Below, piece by piece: positions 42,824-53,094 of a DNA stretch of 64,000 nt. The notes under the pieces were generated by a model that was given only the letters and a program-made list of their open reading frames with translations, did not search any database and had not been told where the DNA came from. Origin of the DNA: Devosia sp. Lineage in GTDB: Bacteria; Pseudomonadota; Alphaproteobacteria; Rhizobiales; Devosiaceae. How positions within the stretch are numbered: the first letter of the stretch is position 1; each line of letters begins with the position of its first letter. The position numbers were made by a program, and so were the translations under genes. The stretch spans positions 1 to 64,000 of the forward strand of contig NZ_JAFKHE010000016.1 in assembly GCF_017307495.1 (NCBI RefSeq), read 5' to 3'.

Positions 42824-43653
42824 TACGCTTTGATTCCACCGAAGAAGCGGAAGCCGAACTTCCAGCTGACGAAGAGGTAGAGGACGATGACGGGGAGCGA
42901 GTAGATCAGCGAATACGCTGCCAGCAGCGTCACGATCGGCGTCCCCGCCTCCGAATAGAACGAGTAGATCGCGACGGAGGAGGGCATCAGGTCGTCCGAC
43001 CGGAGCAGGATGAACGGGATCAGGAACGATCCCCAGATGTTCACGAACGCCCACACCACCACGACCACGATGCCGGGGCGGATCACCGGTAGCGCCACGT
43101 CGAAGAACGCCTGCACCGGCGAGGCGCCAGCGACCATCGCGCTCTCCTCGTAGGTCCTGGGGATGCCGTCGATGAAATCGCGCAGGATGAACATCGCGGT
43201 CGGCAGCAGGCCGCCGGCAAAGACCAGGATCACCGCGATATGAGTGTCCATCAGGCCGACCGACGAGATGATCAGGAAGATCGGCACCATCGCCGCCGTG
43301 CCCGACACCACCGATGAAAACAACAGCAGCACGTAAGTGACGAGCCCCTTGCCCGGGATCGACGAGCGGGAAAGCGCGTAGGCCGCGAGCGTCGCCGCGG
43401 CGGCGACGAGGATCACCCCGCCGACGCTCTGGATCAGGCTGTTGAGCAGGCCGCGCATGGCAAAGCCGTTGCCGAACACGGTGAGAAAGTTCTGCAGCGT
43501 CCAGGGATCCGGTATGCTGACGCCCAGTTCCGCCCGCGCGTTGAACGGCGCGAAGATGAACCAGATCAGCGGCAGCGCGAACAGGATGCCGATCGTGGCG
43601 GCGAGCGCCGAAAAGCCGATGCGGGCCGCCAACTGGCCGAAGCTGAGCCTCAT
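42823..43653 (-). CDS. Carbohydrate ABC transporter permease (MalG/UgpE-like)
   Basis: A 276-residue CUT1-type permease with about six helices. It has FALPLIWFIFAPFNARAELG, NSLIQSVGGVILVAAAATLAAYALS and the EAA loop YEESAMVAGASPVQAFFDVALPVIRPGI. ATG 43653 overlaps the end of the first permease gene by 4 bp, so the longer frame upstream is discarded. Forms the pore with the preceding permease. Confidence 0.88.
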   Translation of the reverse strand: MRLSFGQLAARIGFSALAATIGILFALPLIWFIFAPFNARAELGVSIPDPWTLQNFLTVFGNGFAMRGLLNSLIQSVGGVILVAAAATLAAYALSRSSIPGKGLVTYVLLLFSSVVSGTAAMVPIFLIISSVGLMDTHIAVILVFAGGLLPTAMFILRDFIDGIPRTYEESAMVAGASPVQAFFDVALPVIRPGIVVVVVWAFVNIWGSFLIPFILLRSDDLMPSSVAIYSFYSEAGTPIVTLLAAYSLIYSLPVIVLYLFVSWKFGFRFFGGIKA

Positions 43654-44567
43654 TGCTCCACCGCCTTGGCCTTCCTGCGGCCGACCGACAGATAGATGAG
43701 CGCGAAGGCGAGGTTGATCAGCATGATGATGACGCCCACCGCCGCGCCCTTGCCGAACTCGAATTCGCGGAAGGCGATGCGGTAGTTGTAGATCGAGAGC
43801 AGTTCGGTCCGGTAGCTCGGTCCGCCATTGGTGAGCACGAACGGGGTGAACACGTTGAAGGTCCACATGGTGATCAGGATCAGGTCGGTGACCACGTGCC
43901 CGCGGATCAGCGGCAGCCCGATATCGCGGAACTTCTGCCAGCTCGAGGCACCGGCCACGTCCGCAGCCTGAAAGTAGCTGGGCGGGATCGACGAGAAGGC
44001 TGAGTTGAACAGCATCATCGAGAAGGCAGCGCCGCGCCAGGTGTTGAAGACCACGATCACCCAGAACGGCTGCTGCAGCAGGAAATCGCCGCGCGGCAGG
44101 CCGAGCCCGGTCAGTATCGCGTTCAGCGTACCATGGTCGTAATCGAGGAAGGCGAACCAGGCGAAGCCGATCACTACCTCAGGCAGGATCCACGCCGCGA
44201 TCACCGCGGCTTCGACGATCCGCTTCAGCGCCGGCGGGATGGTTTGCATCAGCCATGCCAGCAGCAGGCCCAGCAGCGCCTGCCCGACCAGTGCCGACAG
44301 CAGCACGAACTGCGTGGTGAGGATCAGCGAGAAGCCGAACTGCCCGCGCGTGAAGAAGGTCGCCGGATCGAACAGCGCGAAATAGTTGCCGAGGCCAACG
44401 AAATCGGGGCTGAGCGCGGTCTTGCCCAGCAACGTCCGGTTGGTGAAGGAGACGAAGATCACCCAGAAGAACGGCAGCAGCACGAACACGCCCACCAGCG
44501 CCGCGGCGGGCGCGAGAAACAGCGCGCCGGCCCGGTGCGAGAGCAAGGAGAAGCCGCGCTTCTTCAT
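43650..44567 (-). CDS. Carbohydrate ABC transporter permease (MalF/UgpA-like)
   Basis: A 305-residue permease. N-terminal FLAPAAALVGVFVLLPFFWV is the first helix, FVGLGNYFALFDPATFF the usual loop, and the EAA loop is SYFQAADVAGASSWQKFRDIGLPLIRG. Six helices are predicted. It follows the binding-protein gene after a 257-bp gap with two strong hairpins. Confidence 0.88.
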   Translation of the reverse strand: MKKRGFSLLSHRAGALFLAPAAALVGVFVLLPFFWVIFVSFTNRTLLGKTALSPDFVGLGNYFALFDPATFFTRGQFGFSLILTTQFVLLSALVGQALLGLLLAWLMQTIPPALKRIVEAAVIAAWILPEVVIGFAWFAFLDYDHGTLNAILTGLGLPRGDFLLQQPFWVIVVFNTWRGAAFSMMLFNSAFSSIPPSYFQAADVAGASSWQKFRDIGLPLIRGHVVTDLILITMWTFNVFTPFVLTNGGPSYRTELLSIYNYRIAFREFEFGKGAAVGVIIMLINLAFALIYLSVGRRKAKAVEQ

Positions 44568-44735
44568 TGGGAGGACTCGGAGCGCATTGCTTCCTCCAGC
44601 GTCGGCGCCACGCCCGTTTGGCTTCCTCCCCGATGCGGCGAGGGGGCAGGGATGACGGCGGCTACGGCCGCGCCGTTACCGACGATCAGCAGCATTTTCA
44701 CTTTAATCAGCATGACACCCGGCCGGCAACAGACA

Positions 44736-44761
44736 CCTCCCCGGCTGCAGAGCCGGGGAGG
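44736..44761 (-). promoter_or_regulatory. Hairpin 1 downstream of sugar binding-protein gene
   Basis: CCTCCCCGGCT (44736-44746), loop GCAG, AGCCGGGGAGG (44751-44761): a perfect 11-bp stem between the binding-protein gene and the permease genes. No T tract follows. Probable attenuator or mRNA stabiliser. Confidence 0.68.
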
Positions 44762-44774
44762 CAGTCCCAGGGTG

Positions 44775-44800
44775 GCGTCCGGCCAGGGAGGGCCGGACGC
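44775..44800 (-). promoter_or_regulatory. Hairpin 2 downstream of sugar binding-protein gene
   Basis: GCGTCCGGCC (44775-44784), a 6-base loop, GGCCGGACGC (44791-44800): perfect 10-bp stem, the first structure met by the polymerase, 24 bp after the binding-protein stop. Tandem hairpins here are stronger than in the other operons. Confidence 0.68.
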
Positions 44801-44824
44801 TGGAGAGGACTTCTATTGAAGTCG

Positions 44825-46186
44825 TCAGAGCTTCGAGACCGTGTTCGCTTCGCCCACGATGCCGATCACGGCCGCCTTGTAGGCCGCCATCGCTGCCTCG
44901 GGTGTCGCTTCGCCCGAGACGACGCTCTCGGTCATGCGCTGGATTTCGGCCGACACCTTGTTGTAGTTCGGGTCGTTCGGCCGGGCCGTGGTGAGCGGCA
45001 GCAGCGAAACCTGCGTCTTCTGCAGGTAGGTGTTGTTCGGCGTCGCAACGTCGTCGCGGATGCGGCGGGCCTCGCGATAGCCCTGGAACGCGGTGAGCCC
45101 TGCCTGGCTATTCATGTAGCTCAGCAGCGCCCAGGCTTCCTTGGGGTTCTTGGTCGCCGGGTTGAGCACGAAGCCCGTGCCGCCCGAAACCGTCACGAAG
45201 TCCTGGCCGCGGAAGCCCTTGCCCGGCTCCTGCGCCGGCATCGAGGCCCAGGCGACTTCCTCGTTGCGGTTATCGAGGCCGAACTCGGCGCCAGGCGCCA
45301 TCACGGAGTTGTAGAACCAGTCGCCCTCGACCAGCATCGCGGTCTTGCCGTCGCGGAAGTTGGTGAAGGTGCGGTTGCGGCCGTCCCCGAGCAACTGCGC
45401 GCGCTGGTCGCCCAGCTGCTCGTCGACGTAGATGGTCTTGTAGAGGTTGAGCACGTCGAGGATGCCCTGGCTGGCGACGATATACTTGCCGCTTTCGTCG
45501 ACCACGCTCTCGCCCGTGCCGAGGATGGCCATGTAGTAGCCCTGCATGGTCGTGGCTTCGCCCATGTTCACGCCGGCGTTGAGCTGCAGCGGGAAGGAGT
45601 CGGGCTTGGCCGCCTTGATCTTGCGGGCTGCATCGAGCAGTTCGGCCCACGACTTCGGCTGGAAGCTCTCGGGATCGATCCCGGCGTCCTTGAGCAGCGT
45701 CTTGCGCACGAAGATAGCCCGCACGTCGGTGCCCAGCGCGAGGCCATAGGCCTTGCCCTTGTAGCTCATCAGCGCCTTCGAGCCCTCCGAGATGTGGCTC
45801 CAGCCCTCCCAATCGTTGACCTCGGGTCCGGCCACTTCGTCGAGCGGCTTCAGCAGCCCACCCTCGACGAACGAGGGAATGAGGAAGCCGTCGAATGCCG
45901 ACACGTCGGCGCCGGCGCCGGTCGAGAAGTCGAGCGCCAGCTGCTGCGTCATCTGCTCGTCCTGGCCGCCGAACTCGTTGAGCGTGACGGTCACGTCCTT
46001 GCCCTCGGCCTTCATCTGCTCGGTGAAGCCGGGGATCACGCTGTCCTTGATCCAGGTCGCGGTCTCGCTGTTCACCCCGCCGACGACGCAACGGCAGATA
46101 ACCGTCAGGTCGACCGCGAAGGCCGGCGTGATCATGGTGGTAGCGGTAGCCAGCCCCAGATATAGGGCGCGCAGGCGATTGATCAT
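44825..46186 (-). CDS. Carbohydrate ABC substrate-binding protein (family 1)
   Basis: A 453-residue periplasmic binding protein. Residues 1-24 form a signal peptide (LYLGLATATTMITPAFA). The mature protein has VIPGFTEQMKAEGKDVTVTL, DGFLIPSFVEGGLLKPLDEV and PSEIQRMTESVVSG-like C-terminal helices typical of CUT1 sugar receptors. An unusual CRC pair stands near the mature N-terminus (VICRCVVGG). ATG 46186 follows GGAGGATATT, a strong ribosome site. First gene of the operon, divergent from the LacI-type regulator. Confidence 0.87.
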   Translation of the reverse strand: MINRLRALYLGLATATTMITPAFAVDLTVICRCVVGGVNSETATWIKDSVIPGFTEQMKAEGKDVTVTLNEFGGQDEQMTQQLALDFSTGAGADVSAFDGFLIPSFVEGGLLKPLDEVAGPEVNDWEGWSHISEGSKALMSYKGKAYGLALGTDVRAIFVRKTLLKDAGIDPESFQPKSWAELLDAARKIKAAKPDSFPLQLNAGVNMGEATTMQGYYMAILGTGESVVDESGKYIVASQGILDVLNLYKTIYVDEQLGDQRAQLLGDGRNRTFTNFRDGKTAMLVEGDWFYNSVMAPGAEFGLDNRNEEVAWASMPAQEPGKGFRGQDFVTVSGGTGFVLNPATKNPKEAWALLSYMNSQAGLTAFQGYREARRIRDDVATPNNTYLQKTQVSLLPLTTARPNDPNYNKVSAEIQRMTESVVSGEATPEAAMAAYKAAVIGIVGEANTVSKL

Positions 46187-46273
46187 CGCGAATATCCTCC
46201 CGTGTGGCGCACCTTCGGGGGCGCCGAATTGGCGAAGCGACGTACCCCTCGGCCCGCCGCAATTCACGACGCC

Positions 46274-46302
46274 AGAATGATCACGCTTTCACTATCCGTC
46301 AA
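46274..46302 (-). promoter_or_regulatory. Candidate promoter of the sugar ABC operon
   Basis: On the minus strand TTGACG (complement of 46297-46302) and CATTCT (complement of 46274-46279) are spaced by 17 bp, about 90 bp upstream of the binding-protein start. The -10 is a poor match, so this is tentative. Confidence 0.35.
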
Positions 46303-46461
46303 GCGGCAGAATGAATGTATCGCGCAACGCTGCTAGCACGAGATAAACGGAACATCCATTCCATTGTCGACTTTATGCGCCATGTGCTCGGAATATATGG
46401 TGTTTGCACTGATCGTGAGAAGGCTGAGCTTGACAGCCGCCGTAGCCGGGCGGCAGAACAA

Positions 46462-47541
46462 ATGTTGCACACGATTGCAATATGGCAGCGAGACAGACCC
46501 TTTTTGAGCGACCAAGCCCCCCGGACGAGGAACCGTGCTACGGCTGACATGGTGGCGGCCGCCGCCAACGTCTCACGCGTTGCCGTCAGTCGCGCCTTCA
46601 ACCCGCACGCCTCGATCAAGCCGGAGAAGCGCGACCGGATCCTGAAGGTCGCCCAGGAGCTGAACTACACTCCCGACATGGCGGCCCGCTCCATGGTTAC
46701 CGGGCGGTCCCACCTCGTCGGCATCATCGTGCCCGACGTGTCGGGCCCCTGGGAGAGCCAGGAACTCGACGCCATGACCACGGCGCTTCAGGCGGAGGGT
46801 TTCGCCACGCTCCTGTTCCGCACCCGTGACGATTTTTCGATCGACGAGACCCTGCTCACCTACATGAAGGGCTTCAATCCGGACTCGGTCATCGCCTATG
46901 CCGAGAACGTGCGCCCCGCCACTCTGGCCCGCGTTCTCGACCGCGCCGTGCCGATCTATGTCGGCTACCCCGACGAGGCGGAGCCGGGCAGCGAACCCGC
47001 GCCGTTGTCGGACCGCCTCGATGTCCTGCAGCGCCCCGGCATCGAGCAGGCCATCGCCCTCATGCAGGGCTACGGCGCCCGCAGCTTCGCCTTCCTCGCC
47101 GGCAAGACCAGTTCGCTCGCCACCGCCGCGCGCGGCAGCATCGTGCGCCGGGTGCTGGCCGAGCGGGGCCTGCCGCCGCCGATCGAGATCCCGGGCGACT
47201 ACACCTACGACACCGCGTACCGGGCGACGCTCGACCAGTTCCGCATCCACGGGCCGGTCGATGCAATCTTCGCAGCCAACGATGTCGGCGCCTTTGGCGC
47301 AATCGATGCGCTGCGCACCGAACTCGGCCTGCGTGTCCCGGAGGACGTCAAGGTCGTCGGCTTCGACGACATCCACCAGGCGCACTGGAAGAGCTACAAT
47401 CTCACCACGGTGCGGCTCGATCTCGCCGAGCGCACCCAGGCGCTGCTCCGCCTGATCCTGGGCCGGCTCAGGAACCCCACTGCCCCCTCGCTCGTCGAAA
47501 CGATCTCTACCCGCCTCGTCGTCCGCGGCACCGTGGGCTGA
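46462..47541 (+). CDS. LacI-family transcriptional regulator
   Basis: The LacI headpiece reads [21 protein letters not shown] followed by the hinge-helix region [20 protein letters not shown], then [20 protein letters not shown] and a periplasmic-binding-protein-like core. The start is uncertain: ATG 46462, a TTG at 46503 that would give a more typical short N-terminus ([15 protein letters not shown]), or an upstream codon at 46315. It is divergent from the sugar ABC operon and followed 14 bp later by the GH38-like gene; it probably represses both in the absence of the sugar. Confidence 0.86.
   Translation: MLHTIAIWQRDRPFLSDQAPRTRNRATADMVAAAANVSRVAVSRAFNPHASIKPEKRDRILKVAQELNYTPDMAARSMVTGRSHLVGIIVPDVSGPWESQELDAMTTALQAEGFATLLFRTRDDFSIDETLLTYMKGFNPDSVIAYAENVRPATLARVLDRAVPIYVGYPDEAEPGSEPAPLSDRLDVLQRPGIEQAIALMQGYGARSFAFLAGKTSSLATAARGSIVRRVLAERGLPPPIEIPGDYTYDTAYRATLDQFRIHGPVDAIFAANDVGAFGAIDALRTELGLRVPEDVKVVGFDDIHQAHWKSYNLTTVRLDLAERTQALLRLILGRLRNPTAPSLVETISTRLVVRGTVG
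46465..46480. promoter_or_regulatory. LacI-type operator-like inverted repeat
   Basis: TTGCACACGATTGCAA: arms TTGCA and TGCAA around a CG-containing centre, the usual pattern for LacI-family sites. It overlaps the first codons if ATG 46462 is the start, but lies 22 bp upstream if the TTG at 46503 is used, which argues for the later start. Confidence 0.5.
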
Positions 47542-47555
47542 GCCAGGACCCTCCC

Positions 47556-49421
47556 GTGACCCGTACCATCCACCTGGTCTTCAAGACCCACCTCGACATC
47601 GGCTTCACCGACCACGCGGCCCGCGTCCGCGCCCAGTACCACGAGCGCTTCATCCCGCAGGCGATCGATACCGGCGAGCATTTCTTCGCCGAGGACCCGG
47701 ACCATCCGAGGTTCATCTGGACCACCGGCGCCTGGCTCATCTGGGATCACCTCAACTCGCAGGATTCAGGCCGCGTGAAGCGTCTCGAGCGCGCCATCGA
47801 GCGCGGTCTCATCCGCTGGCACGCGCTGCCCTTCACCACCCATTCCGAGCTGATGTCGCCAGCCGTGTTCCGCGCCGGCCTGTCCTACGGCGCCGAGCTC
47901 GACAGGCGCTTCGGCATACGAACCATCGCCGCCAAGATGACCGACGTGCCGGGCCACACCATCGGCATCGTGCCGCTGCTGGCCGAGGCCGGGGTGAAAT
48001 TCCTGCACCTGGGCGTCAACAGCGCCTCGCCGCCGCCTGACGTGCCCGAGGTGTTCCGCTGGCGCGCCCCTGACGGCAGCGAAGTCGTGGTGATGTACCA
48101 GAAGTCCTATGGCGAGACCCATTTCCCCCCGGGCTTCGAGGACGGCCTCGGCTTCGCGCATACCAACGACAATATCGGCCCGCAGAGCGTGCCGCAGACC
48201 GTTGATGCCTGGCGCGAGACCGCCGCACACCATCCCGACACCCGGATCGTCGCCTCCAGCCTCGACGACTACGGCGCCATCCTGTGGACCCGCCGCGAGG
48301 AATTCCCGGTCGTCGATCTCGAGCTCGCCGACAGCTGGATACACGGCGCCGGCACCGACCCCGACAAGCTCAAGCGTTTCCTCCACTTGCAGCGCATCTA
48401 CGAGGGGTTCGCCGCGACCGAACTCACCCCCGCCCGCCTGGCCTTTGGCCGGGGCCTCACGCTGTTCACCGAGCACACCTGGGGCGTCGACATCAAGTCG
48501 TACCTGCGCGACGAGGCCGCCTGGGATCGTCCCGCCTTCGAAGCCGCCCGCGCCTCCGACTACCGCTTCCAGTTTTCCGAAGCCTCCTGGGCCGAGCAGC
48601 GCGCCTATCTCGACGCCGCGGTCGCCGCGCTCGATCCCGAGGACCGGGCCTTCGCCGAACGGGCCGACGAGACCGCGGCGGAGGGCAGCGGCTGGTTCGT
48701 CGAAACCGACCCGGGGACGGGCGATGTCATGCTCATCCGCTCGCCCTCCGGCGTCGAACTGCAAGGCAACGACGGCAGCCTCATCGGCTACCGCTACGAG
48801 AGCTACAACGCGGCCGATGTTGCCGCGCACATGGACACCTATCTGACGCACCGCGCCCCGTGGGCCATCCTCGACCACTGCAAGCCGGGCCTCGCGCAGG
48901 CCGCCACCGCGACTTCGGCAATCTACGCGCCCGACGGCCGCCTCGAACTCGAGGCCGAGGCCCACGCCCAGCTAGGCTCCCCGGCCCGCGTCGCCTACGG
49001 CTTCCGCGCCCTCGACGAGCACCGGCTCGAGATCGCCGTCGAACTGTTCGACAAGCCCGCCAACCGCATGCCCGAAGCGAGCTTTGTCACCTTCACCCCC
49101 GCGGGTCGGCACGACTGGCAGTTCCTCAGGATGGGCCAGTGGCTCGAGGCCAACCGCGTCGCCGCGAGGGGCGGCGGCCAGTTGCAGGCCGTGGCCGCCG
49201 TTCGCGCCGGCGGCCTCGCGTTGCGCCCGCTCGACACCCCGCTCGTCGCTCCGGTCGCCACGCCGTTCATGCCCTTCAACCCCGCTCCGCCCGATTTCTC
49301 CGCCGGCCTGCGCTTCAACCTGCACAACAACAAGTGGGGCACCAACTTCCCCATGTGGTGGGGCGCGGAGCGGTTCGTTGCCCGTTTCGTGCTGGAAATG
49401 CCGGCCTCCGAGGTACGCTGA
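47556..49421 (+). CDS. GH38-like (DUF5054) glycosidase-related protein
   Basis: A 621-residue protein with a GH38 alpha-mannosidase-type N-terminal domain. FKTHLDIGFTD provides the zinc His and Asp, KMTDVPGHTIGIVPLLAEAG matches the nucleophile Asp/His block (DxFGHS in GH38), and EHTWGVD contributes a further His. The C-terminal half is a beta-rich DUF5054-type region (YRYESYNAADVAAHMDTYL). No signal peptide is visible, so it acts in the cytosol on imported oligosaccharide or another glycoside; specificity is not known. GTG start at 47556, 14 bp after the LacI gene. Confidence 0.75.
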   Translation: MTRTIHLVFKTHLDIGFTDHAARVRAQYHERFIPQAIDTGEHFFAEDPDHPRFIWTTGAWLIWDHLNSQDSGRVKRLERAIERGLIRWHALPFTTHSELMSPAVFRAGLSYGAELDRRFGIRTIAAKMTDVPGHTIGIVPLLAEAGVKFLHLGVNSASPPPDVPEVFRWRAPDGSEVVVMYQKSYGETHFPPGFEDGLGFAHTNDNIGPQSVPQTVDAWRETAAHHPDTRIVASSLDDYGAILWTRREEFPVVDLELADSWIHGAGTDPDKLKRFLHLQRIYEGFAATELTPARLAFGRGLTLFTEHTWGVDIKSYLRDEAAWDRPAFEAARASDYRFQFSEASWAEQRAYLDAAVAALDPEDRAFAERADETAAEGSGWFVETDPGTGDVMLIRSPSGVELQGNDGSLIGYRYESYNAADVAAHMDTYLTHRAPWAILDHCKPGLAQAATATSAIYAPDGRLELEAEAHAQLGSPARVAYGFRALDEHRLEIAVELFDKPANRMPEASFVTFTPAGRHDWQFLRMGQWLEANRVAARGGGQLQAVAAVRAGGLALRPLDTPLVAPVATPFMPFNPAPPDFSAGLRFNLHNNKWGTNFPMWWGAERFVARFVLEMPASEVR

Positions 49422-49570
49422 TCGGCAGCCAACCCATCGCGGCGGCAGCGGATCTTTCACGCCCGGCGGGGCGAGCGTCTGACGACGAAGGCGGTCGCCG
49501 CACGCAAGCCGACAAGGCGAGCAGCATCGTGAGCCGGGTCGGACGGGGCCGGCGGCGGCGGACAGGTTCG

Positions 49571-50026
49571 CTACTTGAGTTCGCGCAACTCGGCGAGGTG
49601 GCGCTCGATCTGGGCGACAGGGTGCTTTACCCAGTCCTTGTCGAGCTCGAGAACGAGCGCAGAGCGCGTCGGCGCATCGATGGCATCGCGCAGCACGCCG
49701 AGGGCGCGCGGCGGGGCGACGATGGCCACGTGCCTCGCCCCGCGCTCGTGGACCAGGGCGGCGAGCGCCTTGGCCGCACCATTGAGGAACGCGACCTCGG
49801 CCTGATCGTGCAAATCGGTTTCCTCGGCGGCGCTGCGCGACCAGTCATCGAACACGCGCGTCGGCCGGTCGGCGCCGAGTTCGCGGCTCGGGGGATGCGG
49901 CTCGACGTGCGTCTCAATGGCCTTGAGGTTGAGGTCGCGCTCATCGCCGATGTTCTCGAACAGCAGCGACTTGCTGCCATCGCAGACCAGGATCAAGGCG
50001 CCCTTCGGCAGGACTGTGCGGCTCAT
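49571..50026 (-). CDS. Host attachment family protein
   Basis: A 151-residue protein of the host-attachment (PF10116) family. It has ALILVCDGSKSLLFENIGDE near the N-terminus, SRSAAEETDLHDQAEVAFLN, and a C-terminal HVAIVAPPRALGVLRDAI with LELDKDWVKHPVAQIERHL, the family signature ending. Named after an Agrobacterium attachment gene but biochemically undefined. ATG 50026 is preferred over GTG 50041. An FNR/FixK-like box lies about 60 bp upstream, so low-oxygen control is likely. Confidence 0.83.
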   Translation of the reverse strand: MSRTVLPKGALILVCDGSKSLLFENIGDERDLNLKAIETHVEPHPPSRELGADRPTRVFDDWSRSAAEETDLHDQAEVAFLNGAAKALAALVHERGARHVAIVAPPRALGVLRDAIDAPTRSALVLELDKDWVKHPVAQIERHLAELRELK

Positions 50027-50082
50027 CTTGCTGGCACTCACGTTGTGGTCGACAGACGGTACAATGGGGCCTGCGCTCGCGT

Positions 50083-50096
50083 GTGACGCAGATCAA
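50083..50096 (-). promoter_or_regulatory. FNR/FixK-like box upstream of the host-attachment gene
   Basis: On the minus strand the sequence is TTGATCTGCGTCAC, a perfect left half and a three-of-five right half of TTGATnnnnATCAA. The position, 57-70 bp before the start codon on the same strand, suits activation by an FNR/FixK-type regulator. Confidence 0.55.
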
Positions 50097-50122
50097 AGCG
50101 CCGTCGTGCGGGCCCGGGCCGG

Positions 50123-51232
<1,110 letters not shown>

Positions 51233-51236
51233 GTCG

Positions 51237-52121
51237 CTATCCTTTCACCGCGCCGGCGGCGAGGCCGCGCACGAAGTAGTTGCCGGCCAGCACGTAGACG
51301 GCGAGCGTGGGCAGGCCCGCGATGATCGCGGCCGCCATGTCGACGTTGTATTCCTTCACGCCGGTCGAGGTGGCGACGATGTTGTTGAGCGCGACGGTGA
51401 CCGGGTTGCTGTCGCCGACTGTGAAGGCGCTGCCAAACAGGAAGTCGTTCCAGATGTTGGTGAACTGCCAGATGACCGTGACGACGATCGTCGGCACCGC
51501 CATCGGCAGCATCAGCTTGAAGAAGATCGGAAAGAAGCCGGCGCCGTCGATCTTGGCGGCCTGCACGATGCCGTCGGACACGGACACGAAGAAGTTGCGG
51601 AAGAACAGTGTGGTGAACGCCAGTCCGTACACGGTGTGGACGAGCACCAGGCCCCAGGTGGTTCCGGCGAGACCGAACAGGCCGAGCGTGCGCGCCATTG
51701 GCAGAAGCACGATCTGAAACGGGATGAACGCTCCGAACAGCATGAGCGCGAAGATCACGTCGGCGCCCCGGAAACGCCACTTGGTCAGGGCGTAGCCGTT
51801 GACGGCGCCGAGCAGGGTGGAGATGAGAACCGCCGGCACGACCATCAGCACCGAGTTCCACATGTACGGTGCGATCCCCTTGCAGCGTACGCCAACGCAG
51901 GCGGTGCCCCAGGCCTTGAGCCACGCATCCAGGCTCACCTGCGTGGGCAGGCTTATGAGCGAGCCGGTGCGGATCTCGCCGAGCGACTTGAGCGACGTCG
52001 AGACCATGATGACGAGCGGCAGCAGGTAGACGAGGCAGAAGAGGACCAGCACCGCGTAGAGCAGCAGGCGCAGCGCGGCTTGTCCGGCCCCCCTGCGGCG
52101 GACGATTCCCTTCCGGCTCAT
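51237..52121 (-). CDS. Carbohydrate ABC transporter permease (MalG-like)
   Basis: A 294-residue CUT1 permease with six predicted helices. The N-terminus has [20 protein letters not shown], followed by [20 protein letters not shown] and an EAA-like loop. A loop with [16 protein letters not shown] has two Cys. It overlaps the upstream permease by 4 bp and precedes the ATPase gene by 4 bp. Confidence 0.88.
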   Translation of the reverse strand: MSRKGIVRRRGAGQAALRLLLYAVLVLFCLVYLLPLVIMVSTSLKSLGEIRTGSLISLPTQVSLDAWLKAWGTACVGVRCKGIAPYMWNSVLMVVPAVLISTLLGAVNGYALTKWRFRGADVIFALMLFGAFIPFQIVLLPMARTLGLFGLAGTTWGLVLVHTVYGLAFTTLFFRNFFVSVSDGIVQAAKIDGAGFFPIFFKLMLPMAVPTIVVTVIWQFTNIWNDFLFGSAFTVGDSNPVTVALNNIVATSTGVKEYNVDMAAAIIAGLPTLAVYVLAGNYFVRGLAAGAVKG

Positions 52122-53032
52122 CTGCGCCGTCCCCGCAGTTCAGAGTAGAGGTAGGGGACGATGATGGCCATGACGGTCATCAGCATCATCACCGCGCTCG
52201 CTGCCGCCAGGCCCAGCTCGGAGCGCTGGAAGGCGTAGGCGTACATGAAGGTTGCCGGCAGGTCCGTGGCATAGCCGGGACCGCCTCCGGTCAGCGCCAC
52301 GACGAGGTCGTAGCTCTTGATCGAGATGTGGGCCAGCACGATGATCGCCGAGAGGAATACCGGGCGCACGATCGGCAGGATGATGGTCGCATAGGTGCGC
52401 ACCGGCCCGGCCCCATCGATGGCTGCGGCCCGCACGATCTCGTCGTCGACCGAACGCAGCCCCGCGAGGAAGAGGGCCATCACGTAGCCGGACGACTGCC
52501 AGACCCCGGCGATGACGACCGTGTAGATGGCAAAGTGCGGATCAACCAGCCAGTCGAAGCTGAAGTCCGGGTAGCCGAGGCCCCTCACGAAAGTCTCGAT
52601 GCCCAGCGTCGGGTTGAGAATCCACTTCCACGCCGTGCCGGTGACGATGAAGGACAGCGCCATCGGATAGAGGTAGATGGTGCGGATCGCCCCCTCGGCC
52701 CGGATGCGCTGGTCGAGCAGGATGGCGAGCAGCATGCCCACGATCATGCAGCCGCCGATGAAGAGGCTGCTGAACACGAGCAGGTTCTGCAGCGCCACGT
52801 ACCAGCGGGGGGTGCTCCACAAGCGCAGATACTGCGACAGGCCGACGAGCGTGTAGTCGGGCAGTACCCCCGACTTGGTGAAGGATATGTAGATCGTCCA
52901 GGCGATGAAGCCGTAGACGAAGACGAGGCTGGCGGCAAAGAGCGGCGACACCACCAGCTTGGGCAGCCAGCGCTCGAGCAGGTTGCCGATGACGAACCGG
53001 CGCCGAATTCTCTCGGGAGCAGTCCGATCCAT
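52118..53032 (-). CDS. Carbohydrate ABC transporter permease (MalF-like)
   Basis: A 304-residue CUT1 permease. First helix LVVSPLFAASLVFVYGFIAW, then VGLSQYLRLWSTPRWYVALQN, GTAWKWILNPTLGIETFVRG (a typical MalF-like periplasmic stretch) and the EAA-loop region EIVRAAAIDGAGPVRTYATI. Six helices. It follows the binding-protein gene across a short gap with a hairpin. Confidence 0.88.
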   Translation of the reverse strand: MDRTAPERIRRRFVIGNLLERWLPKLVVSPLFAASLVFVYGFIAWTIYISFTKSGVLPDYTLVGLSQYLRLWSTPRWYVALQNLLVFSSLFIGGCMIVGMLLAILLDQRIRAEGAIRTIYLYPMALSFIVTGTAWKWILNPTLGIETFVRGLGYPDFSFDWLVDPHFAIYTVVIAGVWQSSGYVMALFLAGLRSVDDEIVRAAAIDGAGPVRTYATIILPIVRPVFLSAIIVLAHISIKSYDLVVALTGGGPGYATDLPATFMYAYAFQRSELGLAAASAVMMLMTVMAIIVPYLYSELRGRRR

Positions 53033-53060
53033 GGAACGTTCCGCCTGGTGCTTGGAGATG

Positions 53061-53085
53061 GGCCGGAGCCAAGGACGCTCCGGCC
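53061..53085 (-). promoter_or_regulatory. Hairpin after the second sugar binding-protein gene
   Basis: GGCCGGAGC (53061-53069), loop CAAGGAC and GCTCCGGCC (53077-53085) form a perfect 9-bp stem between the binding-protein gene and the first permease gene. No T tract; likely attenuation or mRNA protection. Confidence 0.65.
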
Positions 53086-53094
53086 CCCTTGGGC

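Noticed and set aside
39497..42880. A 1127-codon open frame on the plus strand
   Set aside because: It is antisense to the ABC-PHP and IolE-like genes, rich in His/Arg/Gly, and has no domain motif. High GC content makes such antisense frames common.
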